From assembly GCF_029852145.1 (NCBI RefSeq), contig NC_079977.1:6471879-6535878 (forward strand): DNA of 64,000 bases, in the 5' to 3' direction. This DNA comes from Microplitis mediator (lineage: Eukaryota; Arthropoda; Insecta; Hymenoptera; Braconidae). Position 1 is the stretch's first letter. Each line of letters opens with the position of its first letter. A program made the translations under genes and the position numbers. Below are positions 1-12,300 of this stretch, in pieces. The notes under the pieces were generated by a model that saw only the letters and a list, made by a program, of their open reading frames with translations, did no database searches and had not been told where the DNA came from.

Positions 1-590
1 ATATAAATATATTTTTTTAAATTACTACAATAGTTACTCATACTATTTTTTGATTTAGAAATTCATATATAAACTTCTAAATCAAAAATTTTATTGGAAA
101 AAAATCATATTTTTATTACAAAAAAAAGAAAATTATTTATGCTAAAAATTTGAATAGTATTTTTTTTTAATGACTACATTTTCAATAATTGAAAATTGAA
201 GGTTACAAATTAAATGAACATTGACAATTAAATACATTTCGAAATTTTTACTTTACCCAAGTAAATCTGTTACTTGGTTTTAGAGTTCGATTTATTGTGG
301 AAACAACACGTACTTCTGAAACAAGCATAAATAAATCTTGATTTAAGAATCCCAAAACTTCTCGAACCAAAAAAAAAAAATTGGCATTTTCCAAACTAGT
401 ATTGTTAATTCAAGAATATATATATCGTCGCACAATACTCATTAACAAATATTACATATATATATTTAACGACTCCTAATCTCATTGTCATAAACCATTA
501 GTACTATTGTAGAAAATCTAGACAATCATTGAAAGATCTCTTTAAAACCTTACATCCTATAATTACGGCGATGAACATTAAATAGTGTAA
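1..590. other. AT-rich intergenic DNA, no gene seen
   Basis: This stretch is A/T homopolymer-rich with stops in all frames. I see no coding run, RNA gene or bounded repeat in it. Confidence 0.6.
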
Positions 591-2006
591 TAAGGTAAAG
601 TAACCAGTAGTTGAACACTTCTAAAAATGGGACCAGTAGTTAAACAGACTTTTAGAATTGTTGTTATACAAAATCGGTATATATATTATGAGTAATATGC
701 GCATGTTATAATTATTCAATGATATAGTAATTGATTACTGTAAGTTTTTTCAATTATAACTCGAAAAAATTACATATTTTTTAACTTTAAAGTTGACATG
801 TCGAGAATAGCCGATAGATGCTATTTTTTTCATGAAAAAGATACTATACCGTAAGCCGAACAATCAGTAAAAAAAACGGTATATCATCATTTTAAGTAAA
901 AAAAAAATTATACCACCCAATGAAATAGTCTTTTCTAAATACTATATATTTTTTGCAAAGACATAAACTAAAATTTTTATATTAAATTTTAGCGTCTAAC
1001 TATACCTCCCAATGTTCAAACCAGTACCCAAAACTTGAACGACATAGCGTCACATGTTCAAGTATTGGTTCCATGTTATTTTTATGGTTGCAGTAGGTGA
1101 ACAGCGTAAAATTTATTCTAGTGCAATAACAAATAATTTAATTTAATTATTTATTTTTTTAAAAAGATGTACGAAAATAAAGTATGAGTGATTCATTAAC
1201 AATTAGTGTAATAATTTTAAGTGATTTCGTGTGAAAACGTATCTATTTCATCAAAATAAATTTTTATTACTTTCTAACCAAAAAAAAGTTCACAACATAT
1301 AGGTAAGATGAAAATTGCGAATAACATTTATCTGTTAATAAAAAATGATCCGTTACAATTAGTAAAATTTACAATAAAGTTTGTTAAATCCATAAAATTT
1401 CACGACTTAACAACTTCATAAAAAACTTAAAAAATTAAACAAGAAACTATTTAGACCTGAAAGTTCAAATTCTTGTTCTGTCCTTGTAATAAAACAATTA
1501 TATTTATAATAAAGTATTTATGATTTTTAATTCAGGTAACAGTTCATTTTTTGTGTTGTTTTTAGTTCATAATAATTAATTCATTAGTAATAAAAAATGT
1601 AATTAAAAAATTAAATACAAATATTTCTCATTTTTAAATCATCATATTACGTATTCAGAGTATTATTTTCAATGTTATTCAATAATATATTATAATTCTT
1701 TTGATATTTCAATAAAACGTTGAAAAATTTTGGTGTGCCTATTGCCATATATTTTATTAGTTCAACTACTGCGGCTTGTCACAGTTGATCGTTCAACTAC
1801 TACTCCTTTCATAGTCTATCTTAAAAACGTTGTCAAAATATAAATATTCAATTATCTGCGTTATTTTGCACTTCAATCAATTCAAAATTGTTTATATTTT
1901 CATGAAAATCATTAATTTGAACTAATGATTACAACTTTAAATATTAAAAGTAGGGTCGAATACGTTTTACTTTGAAACCTGTTCAACTACTGGGTACTTT
2001 ACCTTA
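591..2006. mobile_element. TIR-bounded non-autonomous element upstream of the ankyrin-PRANC gene
   Basis: The left end (from 591) reads TAAGGTAAAGTAACCAGTAG and continues TTGAAC. The right end (1979-2006) is its reverse complement with very few differences. TA dinucleotides sit at both outer edges (591-592 and 2005-2006), which would fit a TA target duplication of the mariner/PIF type. Phrases related to the terminus, such as GTAGTTGAAC or GTTCAACTAC, recur inside (near 640, 1760 and 1790). The rest is AT-rich and has no open frame, so this is a MITE-like element rather than an autonomous transposon. The superfamily is not certain. Confidence 0.7.
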
Positions 2007-2352
2007 GGTAGAGAAAAATAATTACCCCAAAAGTATGAACTGTAACTATTGTCATTAGATAGCTCAAGTGAGGGGAGGGGGTAAAAACTGAAAAATGAAA
2101 GTGGTGGAGATTCTATGTTAAATTCGAAGGTACCATAGACCATCGCTTAGTATAATTTCTGATCTTGAGACTATCAGTGGTTCAGTTACTCTCGTCTTAA
2201 GACTCCAAGACTATATTCAGCGTTTACCAATAATTGAACATTTTATTATTACAAAGTGATCAGTGACTTTAATAGTTCAGTGTCAAAGTTTATTACCTTC
2301 AAAGTGAAGTTGTTAAAAATCGAGAATTCGTAAATTTATCAAAATCATCACA
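2007..2352 (+). promoter_or_regulatory. Probable promoter and 5' leader of the ankyrin-PRANC gene
   Basis: This is the unique sequence between the right end of the upstream element and the ATG at 2353. It is somewhat less AT-rich than its surroundings. I cannot point to a convincing TATA box or initiator. The call rests only on position in front of a long intact frame. Confidence 0.3.
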
Positions 2353-3411
2353 ATGCAGAACCACTATCAATTTCTTACTACTGAGTTCTACCCACCCTTA
2401 ATGATAGCGGTTAAGCGAAATGACACAAACCTTGCTAAGCTTTTAATTGAAAGGGGCGCTGACGTGAATAATGCGGTGCCTGAAGATAGTTCTTCTTGTG
2501 TCGATCAACCATTACATGTTGCTATTCGCAGAGATTATGACATGATGGTTTTCCTGCTTCTAAGGAATAATGCCGACCCTAATATTGATATGGAATTTAA
2601 TCAAAAACCACTTATGGTTGCTACCCTCGAAAATCGCGTAGGAATAATGAAGCACCTCATTGCGTATGGTGCCAATGTTAACGATTTTTCTGAAGTTGAA
2701 TTTATGAAATTGACTTGTCTTCATGTTGCCGTCAATGGCAATTTCTGCGAAGCAGTTAAATCATTGTTGGAAGACATTACAATTGATGTAAATCTAACGA
2801 CTATGGATGGAAGTTCAGCCCTTCATATCGCAGTTCAAAGACTCAACCACAATCCTACTATCATACAACATCTTCTTGATGCTGGTGCTGATATTAATTT
2901 GAGAAACCTTTACGGTAGAACAGCATTTGATTCATTATATTTATATCCATCCGACGTTAGAAAGATATCGAAAGAGCATATTGTAAAGCTTAGTGCGGCT
3001 TCTTTGTATGTAAGTGAAAAAAATTTAGCACTTATAGCGAACCGCGAAGAATTTAGTGAAGTGCGTAATAAGTGTATGAAAGAAATTGAAAATATGAAAA
3101 AAAAAAAGATTGGTGATAGTAATTTTACATACTATGATTTATTGCGTAAATCTCAACATAATTTGGCTGTTGGTTTAAAACATTATGATCCTTGGAAAAA
3201 TATTGATCCATTGGTTTCATTCCCTCTATACGGTGAAATGATAAATTACCGATTAAGGAGAGTGTTAGGGCGAAAAAGACTTTTAATTGATGTCACTGAT
3301 TTAGTGTATGATATTTTTGATGACATTCGCTTACCAAGTACTTTTACAAGGATGATTTTTAAATATCTTACTATTGGAGATTTGAAGAAATTAGTTGTTA
3401 AGGATAACTAA
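2353..3411 (+). CDS. Ankyrin-repeat protein with C-terminal PRANC/F-box-like domain
   Basis: This is a 352-codon intronless frame from the ATG at 2353 to the TAA at 3409-3411. Five ankyrin repeats are visible at about residues 14-40, 51-78, 84-110, 118-148 and 154-185, with the usual PLHxAxxxxxxxxVxxLLxxGADVN pattern. A lysine-rich linker follows (about 235-255). The last 40 residues hold an LPxxxxxxIxxYLxxxDLKxL motif (about 325-347). That matches the PRANC domain, an F-box-like C-terminus known from poxvirus ankyrin proteins, Wolbachia and parasitoid wasps such as Nasonia. In the characterised viral proteins this layout recruits a Skp1-Cullin ubiquitin ligase while the ankyrin repeats bind the target; a similar adaptor role here is inference. 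No signal peptide or membrane span is seen, so a cytosolic or nuclear protein is expected. The frame is intact, with no frameshift or internal stop. An ordinary ankyrin protein with a chance C-terminal match is the main alternative. Confidence 0.82.
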   Translation: MQNHYQFLTTEFYPPLMIAVKRNDTNLAKLLIERGADVNNAVPEDSSSCVDQPLHVAIRRDYDMMVFLLLRNNADPNIDMEFNQKPLMVATLENRVGIMKHLIAYGANVNDFSEVEFMKLTCLHVAVNGNFCEAVKSLLEDITIDVNLTTMDGSSALHIAVQRLNHNPTIIQHLLDAGADINLRNLYGRTAFDSLYLYPSDVRKISKEHIVKLSAASLYVSEKNLALIANREEFSEVRNKCMKEIENMKKKKIGDSNFTYYDLLRKSQHNLAVGLKHYDPWKNIDPLVSFPLYGEMINYRLRRVLGRKRLLIDVTDLVYDIFDDIRLPSTFTRMIFKYLTIGDLKKLVVKDN

Positions 3412-3944
3412 TTACAAAATCATTAAGACGAAATATATTTAGAATTGTATTGTTATTAAGTATAATTAAGAAATTTGTAGTCTATTATTAGTAATAGTGT
3501 GAAATCATAATTACTTATTTATGAAAATTTTTATCTTCAATTCACAGTGCAAAATATTCCTTGCGTCAAGAAATTTTTTTTTCTGATTATAAATATATAA
3601 ATTTTTACTATTTTTATTTTTTATTATTTTTGTTCAACTACTTTAAGATAAAAAAAAGTTAATTCATTGTAAAATAAATTTTTAAAAAATTAATTTTTGT
3701 ATTTAGGTTTTAAATATCAATTTTTGATTTGTAAAGAATTTCCAATAAATTTGTAATAAAATAGTTATAATTTAAAATTGTAATAATTGATTTATTTTTA
3801 TTCTATGTATGTATATTATATAGATAAGAAATAAATAATTGTATTTTTTATATTTTTGTGTATTTGTAACAATTTATTTATATTTTTATTTATTTATAAT
3901 TTTCAAACCTAACATTAATTTAATTATTTAATAATACGCTTTTC
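3412..3944. other. 3' flank of the ankyrin-PRANC gene
   Basis: Extremely AT-rich sequence follows the stop codon. AATAAA hexamers occur at 3673-3678 and further on, and could serve as polyadenylation signals, but in DNA this AT-rich they are expected by chance. Nothing else is seen. Confidence 0.4.
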
Positions 3945-4480
3945 TGCGGTTGTTTCTGAAATATTTCAAAAAAACTAAAAAAAAATTTTTTTTTTATTCC
4001 TTTCGACAACGGTTTCTCTTGAACGAATAAACGGATTTTGATGTTTGAGGTGGTATTCGACGCGGCTTATAAAGTTTTAGAGCCCAGTTGATTTTGGAAT
4101 CGTTCCATCGAGCACGCGTGGATACATACATATACATACATATACTCAGACATCATCTTGAAATTAGTCAGAATAACATCCTAGAACCTCAAAATGTCAA
4201 GATCTGATAGAAATTCGATATTTGAAAATCGGACCGAAACCAATAACTTCCCGAATTTTTGAAAATTTTCAATTTTCTTAGCGGGAAGTTAAAAAACAAC
4301 GATTTACTTCATTATTTTTTTTGTTATTGTTTATTACTTGAATTTTCGCAATGGAATGTGCGCCATTACTATTGTTGAGCTTGAAGAGCTCAAAAGTATA
4401 TTACCAAAAATGTTCTCGAGCTCCTTGAGTTCGAAAACAGTGGGAAGTTGCGGGGCTGGCCCGCAGGGTCAGGCGCTTTT
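3945..4480 (+). repeat. Dispersed repeat, AACTTCCCGCT family, with GAGCTC module
   Basis: The segment contains CGATTTTGATGTTTGAGGTG and GACGCGGCTTATAAAGTTTT, then a microsatellite (CATA type), then a self-complementary block ending TTAGCGGGAAGTT (to about 4292). A second module (about 4360-4472) runs GAGCTTGAAGAGCTC ... GGGCTGGCCCGCAGGGTCA. The same two modules recur together at 58551-59331 and separately at 21870-22405 and 14250-14335. The short ATG-started frame over 4338-4577 lies inside this repeat and is not treated as a gene. Confidence 0.7.
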
Positions 4481-4753
4481 TGAATTTTTACTTCTATTCG
4501 TTAGCATAAAAATGTTATTGAGTTTTCAATTTTGTATGATAGATAAAATATATTTATTTATAATATACATTTTTTAAAAAGTCTCTTATTCGTTTATGCA
4601 ATTAAAAAAAAAACTGTAAGTACCTACTTTAAGTTTCATAATTTTATGACGAACAATCAATCATCTTTCGACAGAAAAAGGGATTTTTGGAAATTTTTTT
4701 TTTTAAAAAAGTTTTTAAAAATTGGAGCGAAACACATTTCAGGCTACGGTATA

Positions 4754-4843
4754 GAGACACGGTAGGCTCGCGCCATGACACTTCACACAATACATGTGTT
4801 TGATTTGAACGTGTACTTGGCGCGAGATACTACCGTGTGTCTC
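4754..4843. repeat. Perfect-arm hairpin
   Basis: GAGACACGGTAG and CTCGCGCCA on the left are answered by TGGCGCGAG and CTACCGTGTGTCTC on the right, with about 40 bases between the arms. It stands out by being GC-richer than its flanks. It is probably the remains of a small foldback element. Confidence 0.6.
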
Positions 4844-5928
4844 CTGACTTTATGCTTGTAAACTCGCTTTATTTTTATTAATTAAATTTGATCTCATGGA
4901 AATCCCGATATGTACAAAGATTTGAGAGCCTCAATTTTGAATTTAAAACAAAAGATTTGAAATTAACATTCTTTTAATAATAATAATAAATATTAAATTT
5001 GGCTGTTACAAAAAAAAAAAAAATTATGAAATCAATTCGTTGCATTCTAGCATATGATAAATCAATGAATCAATATCAGTTATACTTCTAGAGTATCATC
5101 ATGTTAACAACAGTCCAATAGTATTGTAGCGATCATAAATAAAAGTCGTCCCTTCAGGTAAAAAAAAAAAAAAATCAGCCGTAAATCCATCAGTCTTTTC
5201 TTCAGACTCGTGCCCAGAAACATTTCATTGACATTAAATCTCAATAAAAGGGAAAAAAGGTTAAAAAAAACGTAAGAAAATATAAGATAAAAGAGAGAAG
5301 AAAATCCCGTGTGGAAATGAATCTGCGCAAGCTCGGAATCCTGCGCACCCGCGAATATTTAGCGAGACTTTGACAATCAATACGCTATTATGCTCACCAG
5401 AGTCAGTTAGAATAAATCCGTTGCTTGGTCCACACGACATACTATCAAGACAATTAATATATATAATATATAAACAATTAATTGACATAAATAATTAATA
5501 ATAACACCGAGTTTTTTTAAAAATAATAACGTCAAGCTCGTCTTAATTTGAAATAAATTTCTACATATCCGGTTTATAATAGAAGTGTATCTAGAACTAG
5601 AGGTAATTGACCCTGCGCAACGGTCTCGAGGTCGTTGGGGTTTCCAGGATCGACCTCAGACAACGGAAACGAAAGTGGACCATCCCAAAAAAAGGAAAAA
5701 ATCGAATTATTTATTGAAAGGAAAGAAGACGAGCTGGTAAATAAATAATAAATAATATTTTTGGAGTTTGTTATTGATAGAAAGTGGAGATAAATATTAC
5801 AAATGTGTTGTTAATTATTGATAAATAGGACGGAATAATTTAAAATTGGTAATTAAATTGGATAAAAAAGGTAATAATTGAGGGAACAAGTGTTTGGAGC
5901 GTTAAGAAAAAGAAGAAGAAGAAGATAA
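4844..5928. other. Intergenic DNA upstream of the transporter
   Basis: No gene is supported. Poly-A runs and short ORFs on the minus strand (about 5261-5488) show no protein-like composition. GC content rises toward 5600-5930, as expected on approach to a promoter. Confidence 0.4.
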
Positions 5929-6215
5929 GTGAGTGGATTGAGGGTCGTGATTGGTTGGTTACAAGGAATTTTAATCAACACCCCCAAAACGGCAACCCGT
6001 CGTCGTCTTCGTGGTGGTGTTGCTGGGGCTCCGCCGTGCGCCGCGAGAAATCGCGTGAAATTTCGTCATTATCATCGTCATCGACGGGAACAACTGCGGG
6101 AGGAGTGTCATCGGTTTCAGGGACAGGAATACCCTCGGCGTCATCTCTGTCATCATCACCATCGCCATCGTCATCATTTACACCTTCAAAACGACAACGC
6201 AACTGCAACTGCGAA
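5929..6215 (+). promoter_or_regulatory. GC-richer 5' leader of the EAAT gene
   Basis: This stretch has many CG dinucleotides and TCATCGTCATC-type triplet runs, in strong contrast to the surrounding AT-rich DNA. The frame of exon 1 stays open back to about 5955 and would encode a Ser-rich tract, but it holds no ATG before 6216. I read it as 5' UTR and core promoter-proximal sequence. Extension from a non-AUG codon, or from an upstream exon, cannot be excluded. Confidence 0.45.
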
Positions 6216-6390
6216 ATGGAAGAAAAGTCATCGGCACGCTTCTCTGAGTATCTTTTCGCGAAGATGGGCGGGCAGGACGTATCGGCCTCCCAGGGGCCCC
6301 GCAAGGTGACAGCTGACACCAGGAAGTGGATCAGGGAAAATATGCTTTTGCTGGTTACGCTATCCGGAGTTGTGCTCGGTGTCGTTTTAG
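6216..6390 (+). CDS. EAAT exon 1: start, cytoplasmic N-terminus, start of TM1
   Basis: The ATG at 6216 is the first in frame. It encodes 58 residues: a short polar N-terminus, TADTRKWIREN, and the hydrophobic start of TM1 (LLLVTLSGVVLGVVLG). The splice donor is TTTTAG|GTTTGT and the exon ends in phase 1. Confidence 0.9.
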
Positions 6391-9300
6391 GTTTGTATTT
6401 TTTTTTGTCTTTAATTTTCCGTTTATCGATATTTTGATACAAGAAAAATTTTCTTACAGAATTATTATTTCTATTGAATAATAAAATGTTTATTAATTTA
6501 AAAATAATTTTTTTAATTAAGACCAGGAATTACTTCAAGTTTTGGACATTCAAAAATTTTTTTTTACAACATTTTAAAATATCGTTTCAATTCTTTTGCG
6601 ACGTAAACTTCATGATTGAAATTTAAATAATTTTTTTTTTTTTTTTTTGCATTTATTAAATGCGTAACTACAATCTGTCTATTGACAATAAATAATTGGG
6701 ATGAAAGAGTAAAAACGTGATGACTAGAGCTTTACCCAATGGCAAGATACTCTAGTGCAGGAGGAAAATTTAAATCATAAAAAACTTTTATTGAAAAAAT
6801 AAAAAAAAAGTCGTTGGTTTAAAGAATTCTTTTTCCTGAGCCATCTCTTTTAATTAAACGCATTTACATCTTTTGACAGAGTAATTCAATTTATTTTAAT
6901 TTCCATTTGTTGATATAGTTGGAGTTTACAGTATGTAACTTTTTTTTATCGGTACAAAACACTTTAATTAAATCTATTGAGAGCCTTTGACAATAATTTA
7001 ATTAAATGTTGTACTGGATAATCAATTATAAAGACAAATTTACCTTTCAAGAAGATATTTTAATGAAAACTTATAATCAACTTTTACAAAAGAGTTTTAT
7101 CAATTCACACGTAACATTGACGCTTCGAGTCTCGATAATGCTTTTATATATTTTAAAAAAAGACCTTGATAATTGTTCTTTTAATTCAAAATCTATTTCA
7201 ATTGAATCTTAAAAAATAAATCATAATTTTTTTTATAAAAAGCCAGACTTGATTAATTTAAAAATAATGAGAATAGAAATGATGTGTAAATAATTTTTTA
7301 CATTAAAAAATTTGCGGAGTGAATGACTGTTTATTTATTTAATACCGACGAAGTAAAATTTACTCTGAAGGAGAGTTTCTTTTTATATTGAAACTCCGAA
7401 TACGAATTTAAATAAAATCGGGAATCAATCCGAATTCACTCCCGATTTTTTACAGTGCAAAATTACCAGTCAATTAAATTTTTAAATTAAGATAAAAGCC
7501 CCTATACCCGCCCAGTACCATTAGTCGCTCACTTTAATTGTTTAATGCGTTTTTTATAATTTTTATAAACAAAATTTCAACTAAAAAAATTGTCATTGAT
7601 AAATAATTATTTGTGAATCTAAATATATTAAAATATAATGTATCAAATTCTTTTATAATAGATTATAAATTTAAATTAAGTGACTGTTTTCAAAATTGCG
7701 CTCAGCCGGGCATTTTTTGCTTTAACGTTCATACGTTACATTAAATTTAGGTTACGCCAAATTATTTAAGAATTGTTATAACTATATCTTATTAAATATA
7801 TTTTTAAAATTCATGAAATTTTATATTATGGAAGAATAAAGTAGTATAATTTATAAATTATTTGTCCAAATTAATAAACTTATCATAGTTTAATTGATAT
7901 TGTCTTTGAGCGACTATAGGACCATGTGTTGGTCGAGTAATGGTACATCACAACTTTTAGCGAGCGACTATGGGTACACTCAAGGACCTTATTTAAAAAA
8001 TTAATAATAATTAATTATCAACATTATTCTTCAAACTTAAATTTTATTCTAATACTTGAAACTACAAAAAATAACTATAAAAAAAAATATGGTTTTTCAT
8101 TTTATTTAATCATTTATATTGAGTGATTTAATCTCACTCCAATAAAAAGTGAGCAGGTATAGGAGCTTTTACCTCATTTTTAAACAATTATTAAGATTAA
8201 TTAATATGCCAAAAATTTATTAAGTAAATTTCCACAGTGAATTTAAGATTAATATCTATCTATTCGAATAAATATTAAAAATATTATCAATTGAAATATA
8301 ATAAATATGATACTTATTGACCTTGTAACATGAACTGAATGACGATAATTGATACAATTAGTTTAATAAATATTTTTTATCAGTTGTCAATAAAAACAGT
8401 TAGGAGTCAATTGACTCTAATACAATCGAACTCTTCGTGTTAATTGATTTTAATGAAAAAATATGTGAGTTTAATGAATAGCAGTGGTCATAATATTTGG
8501 TAATTTACCTTGTACTTGGTAAAAGTATAAAAAATATTTGGCAATGTTAATTAATCGATATTACTAAAGATATTTATTACCGTAGAACTTTTGCCAATTT
8601 TTTATACGTCAACGATTTAAATTTAGTGGCTGGTATTATATATATACATATGTAATTATATATAAATGATAATAATGGCATGAATGCAATTGAAATGAAT
8701 TAATAATTAGAATTAGTATATTTGAAATGATGATTTATAGACACACGTGTTTTTGAAAATACATATATGGATTTTGTCGACGCATGAGTAGTTTTATATA
8801 CTACGCATTCATGCGATCGTAGACTTTTATAGATAATTAAAGTAGTCTAATGACGATTAGTTTTAGTCGTTGGTTGACATGTTTTAGTACTGCGTAATAT
8901 TGCGAAAATTAGTTTTAACCGGAATTCCCTTGTACGTTGGGCTGATTATTTATAGTTCGAATTTTTTTGGCACAGGGTTTAGAAGGTAAAGGTCAGATAT
9001 TTAAAGAGACAGGAAACGACTTTAAATTTTGGGAAGTTGAAATTTTATAAATTTTTAATTATGATTGTGGATATTTTGAAAAAAAATTTTTGTTCATTTT
9101 CTTAATGATAAAATTAAGAAAGTTGGGGAAAATGATCATGTAAATAAAATTTCTGATTTGATGACTTAAATTTTTTTTTTTTTTTTTACGCTAGTCAAAA
9201 AATGTAAATCAAATTTCATAAAATTACAGCCAGTTGACAATAACTTTGAGTACAAAGCAACTCTATCGGATTCGAAAATATTTCAAAACTAGAATTTCAT

Positions 9301-12300
9301 AATTTAAATAACAAAAAAATTTAATTTCTCTCTTTCATCTTTAAATATAAATTTTAAAAAAACTAAACAACTTTTTTCTTTAAAATACAAGCAAATTAAC
9401 AAAAATTTTGAGCCACTCCATAAGTATCTCATTTATCTGAAATCAAATTTTAAATTTATCATAAAAATTTTAATTTTGAAATTCCACACTTATATTCTCA
9501 GTTCGATTAAATCAAAGCCTGTTACCCTATTAAAAAAAATAATGCCACACTCGACAAAAATAAACTTTAATAAGTTTAAAAAAAAAACTAAAACTTTTCA
9601 TAACTTAAAATATTTATAAAATTAAAATTTCAAACTCGAGTTCAGACTCCATTTAATTTTTCCATCTGAACTGTTTTCAATAAATATTCAAGCCAATAAT
9701 TTAATTTTTTAACTATCAAGCTCACAAAAAACTAAAAAATAAAATAAATAAAAAAAAATCTATAACCATTTTCGTAAAAAAAATATTCTATTAATAACCC
9801 ATTCGTGACTCACTCTGATGCAATTATCGGAAAAGTATTAATTTTTCAATGTCAGTATGTATTCATATATATGTATAAATATCATGATAACAAAAAAAAA
9901 AGAAGAAGAGTAAGTAAACTAGTACTAGGTACGGATTATTTTCACGTACATAATCATGATGAGTATAAAAGGGATCGAATTTACCTAAAGAATTTTTAAC
10001 TCTTCTTTAAACACGAATGACCTAGTTTCATTTTCAGAATTGCTTGTTATATAAATGATATATATATATATATATATATACATAATCATCTTATTGTATG
10101 GTCTTCTGATTTAAGTGTCATTCATTATTTTTTATACGGTTTCTTATATTTAAAATAACTATTTTTATATCATAACATAACTTATAAATAGTTATTAAAT
10201 TGATTTAGCATTTAACTTACATATATATTTGATCTTTAAGTATTATGTATATATATAATACTTAAAGATCAAATGACGTCATCAAAAGTATTTATTTAAA
10301 TCCTTTTCTTTTTTTTTAGGATTCGGATTACGACCACTAGGACTTAGTGATGACACCGTTATGTTAATTAGTTATCCTGGTGAACTATTTATGCGATTAC
10401 TAAAGCTCATGATTTTACCACTAGTTATCGCAAGCTTAATTTCTGGTAAGTGTATTTTTTTCTCATATTTTTTTCTGAAGTTAGTAGACAATCAGAAATT
10501 TTCGGATGTTTTTTCAACAAGTCAATTACAGAAAAAAAAAATAAATAAAACTAAAAATATGCACATTTAGAAAATTAAAAGAACTATAGATGCAATTTTT
10601 GTAAATATTTTTTTTTTTACAATTTATCGTTTTGAAAAAAATCCAAAAATTATAAGAGGTCGGCTAACTTCAGTACGATTTTTAAAAAAACGAGTGTGAA
10701 TATAGCAAACATGACAAATTTAAAATTATTGATAAATAGGATAAATAATTAATAAAATTAAATTAAAAAAAAATGCGCATTTGAAAAATTTTGAAATTAA
10801 CATGTGCATTTTTTATAAATATTATTTACTCTATTTATAATTTTAAATTTGTCTGATGTCTGCTGGATTCAAACTCATTGTAATAAATTGTTTATTTTTT
10901 TCCGATAGGTTCGGCGAGTTTAAATGCCAAAATGAATGGCAAAATAGCTGTAAGGACTCTAGTGTATTTTATATTGACGTCGTTGTTAAATGCAATATTG
11001 GGAGTCGCACTGGCGTTATTAATTCATCCGGGTAATTCGGGCATGAAGGATTCCAATGCGATTTCCACTCATCCTAGGGCTGTTAATATTCTGGATAGTC
11101 TTTTGGACTTAGGAAGGTAAATATATTTTTTTTTAAATAAATAAATCATATAAATATAAATGAAGTATTAACAGAAAAAAAAATTGTTTTTAATTTTTGT
11201 CTCTATTTTATGATTCTATTTTTTTAAATTATTTTGAAAATCAATTTTTTTTTTATGTTAAAAAAATTAGACAAAATTTTATATTTGTATCAAAAATGTA
11301 AAATTAAAAAAAAAATAACATTAATTTTTTATGAAAAAATTTTTATAAAAATACTGCGACATTTAAATTTTTTAAATAATTTTTTTTTCTCTGAAAAAAT
11401 TAAACTCTACTGCTTTCGATAAATGAAAAATTTTTATTTACAAATTTCAAAAGTTAAAAATTAATTTATTAAATAAATTACTTAACATAAACTAATAAAT
11501 ATATCATAGACAATTACTAAAGTATATAACTCCAATTTAATGGAGACCAGATCAATAATTTAGAATTTAAAAAAAACTTCAACCCAATTCCTTTCAACGA
11601 TAAAAATAATAATTATTATTATAAAATATTTTTTTTTACCTAAACCCTAAAAAAGTTAGCACAGATATAAAAAACAGAGTATATAGAAAGATATGTACAT
11701 ACTCTTAAAAATAGCCACAGTAATCGATAGCGGAGCTTTTGTGTTAATAAAGTAGTGAGCTAGAAGACAAATGCAACGTCATGCATACTAAAAGTAAAGA
11801 AGGGTGTGTGAATTTTAATACACATGCAGACCAATAAGCCCTGACATTGATACATTATCTAAGTACACAAATAAATCGATATCTCAATATATATATACAT
11901 GTCAACCTTTCAACGCCAATCAATGAATCAATTATCTCATATAGAATATATTCTATACAATATTTAATATCGAATATTAAATATCCAATACCCATCGCCC
12001 AGTACTTAAATATTTACCCTCCATTGATAATTTAAACAAACAAGTAAATAAATAATTTTTTTTAGAAACATGTTTCCAGACAATTTATTCCAAGCGGCAT
12101 TTCAACAAGCGCACACTGTTTACGAACGGAAAAAATTACCATTGCAAAACGACAGTGATAGAGTCGTTGAATCAACAGCTGAAACTGGAGGAACTGTTAA
12201 TCCTGAAGAGTTAGTACGTGTTATACAGTACAGAAGTGGTACTAATACACTGGGAATCGTATTTTTTTGTTTGGTGTTTGGCACATTTTTGGGGACACTT

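Noticed and set aside
4338..4577. 79-codon plus-strand frame
   Set aside because: Lies in a dispersed repeat module seen again at 14250 and 59230, where the frame is not kept.
1..6000. Polydnavirus or nudivirus segment around the ankyrin gene
   Set aside because: No viral structural, PTP or circle-junction features are seen; the ankyrin protein is longer than bracoviral vankyrins and has a PRANC end, which those lack.
5929..6442. Alternative plus and minus frames overlapping EAAT exon 1
   Set aside because: No ATG-start support and low-complexity Arg/His or Asp/Thr translations; only the frame from 6216 continues as a transporter.
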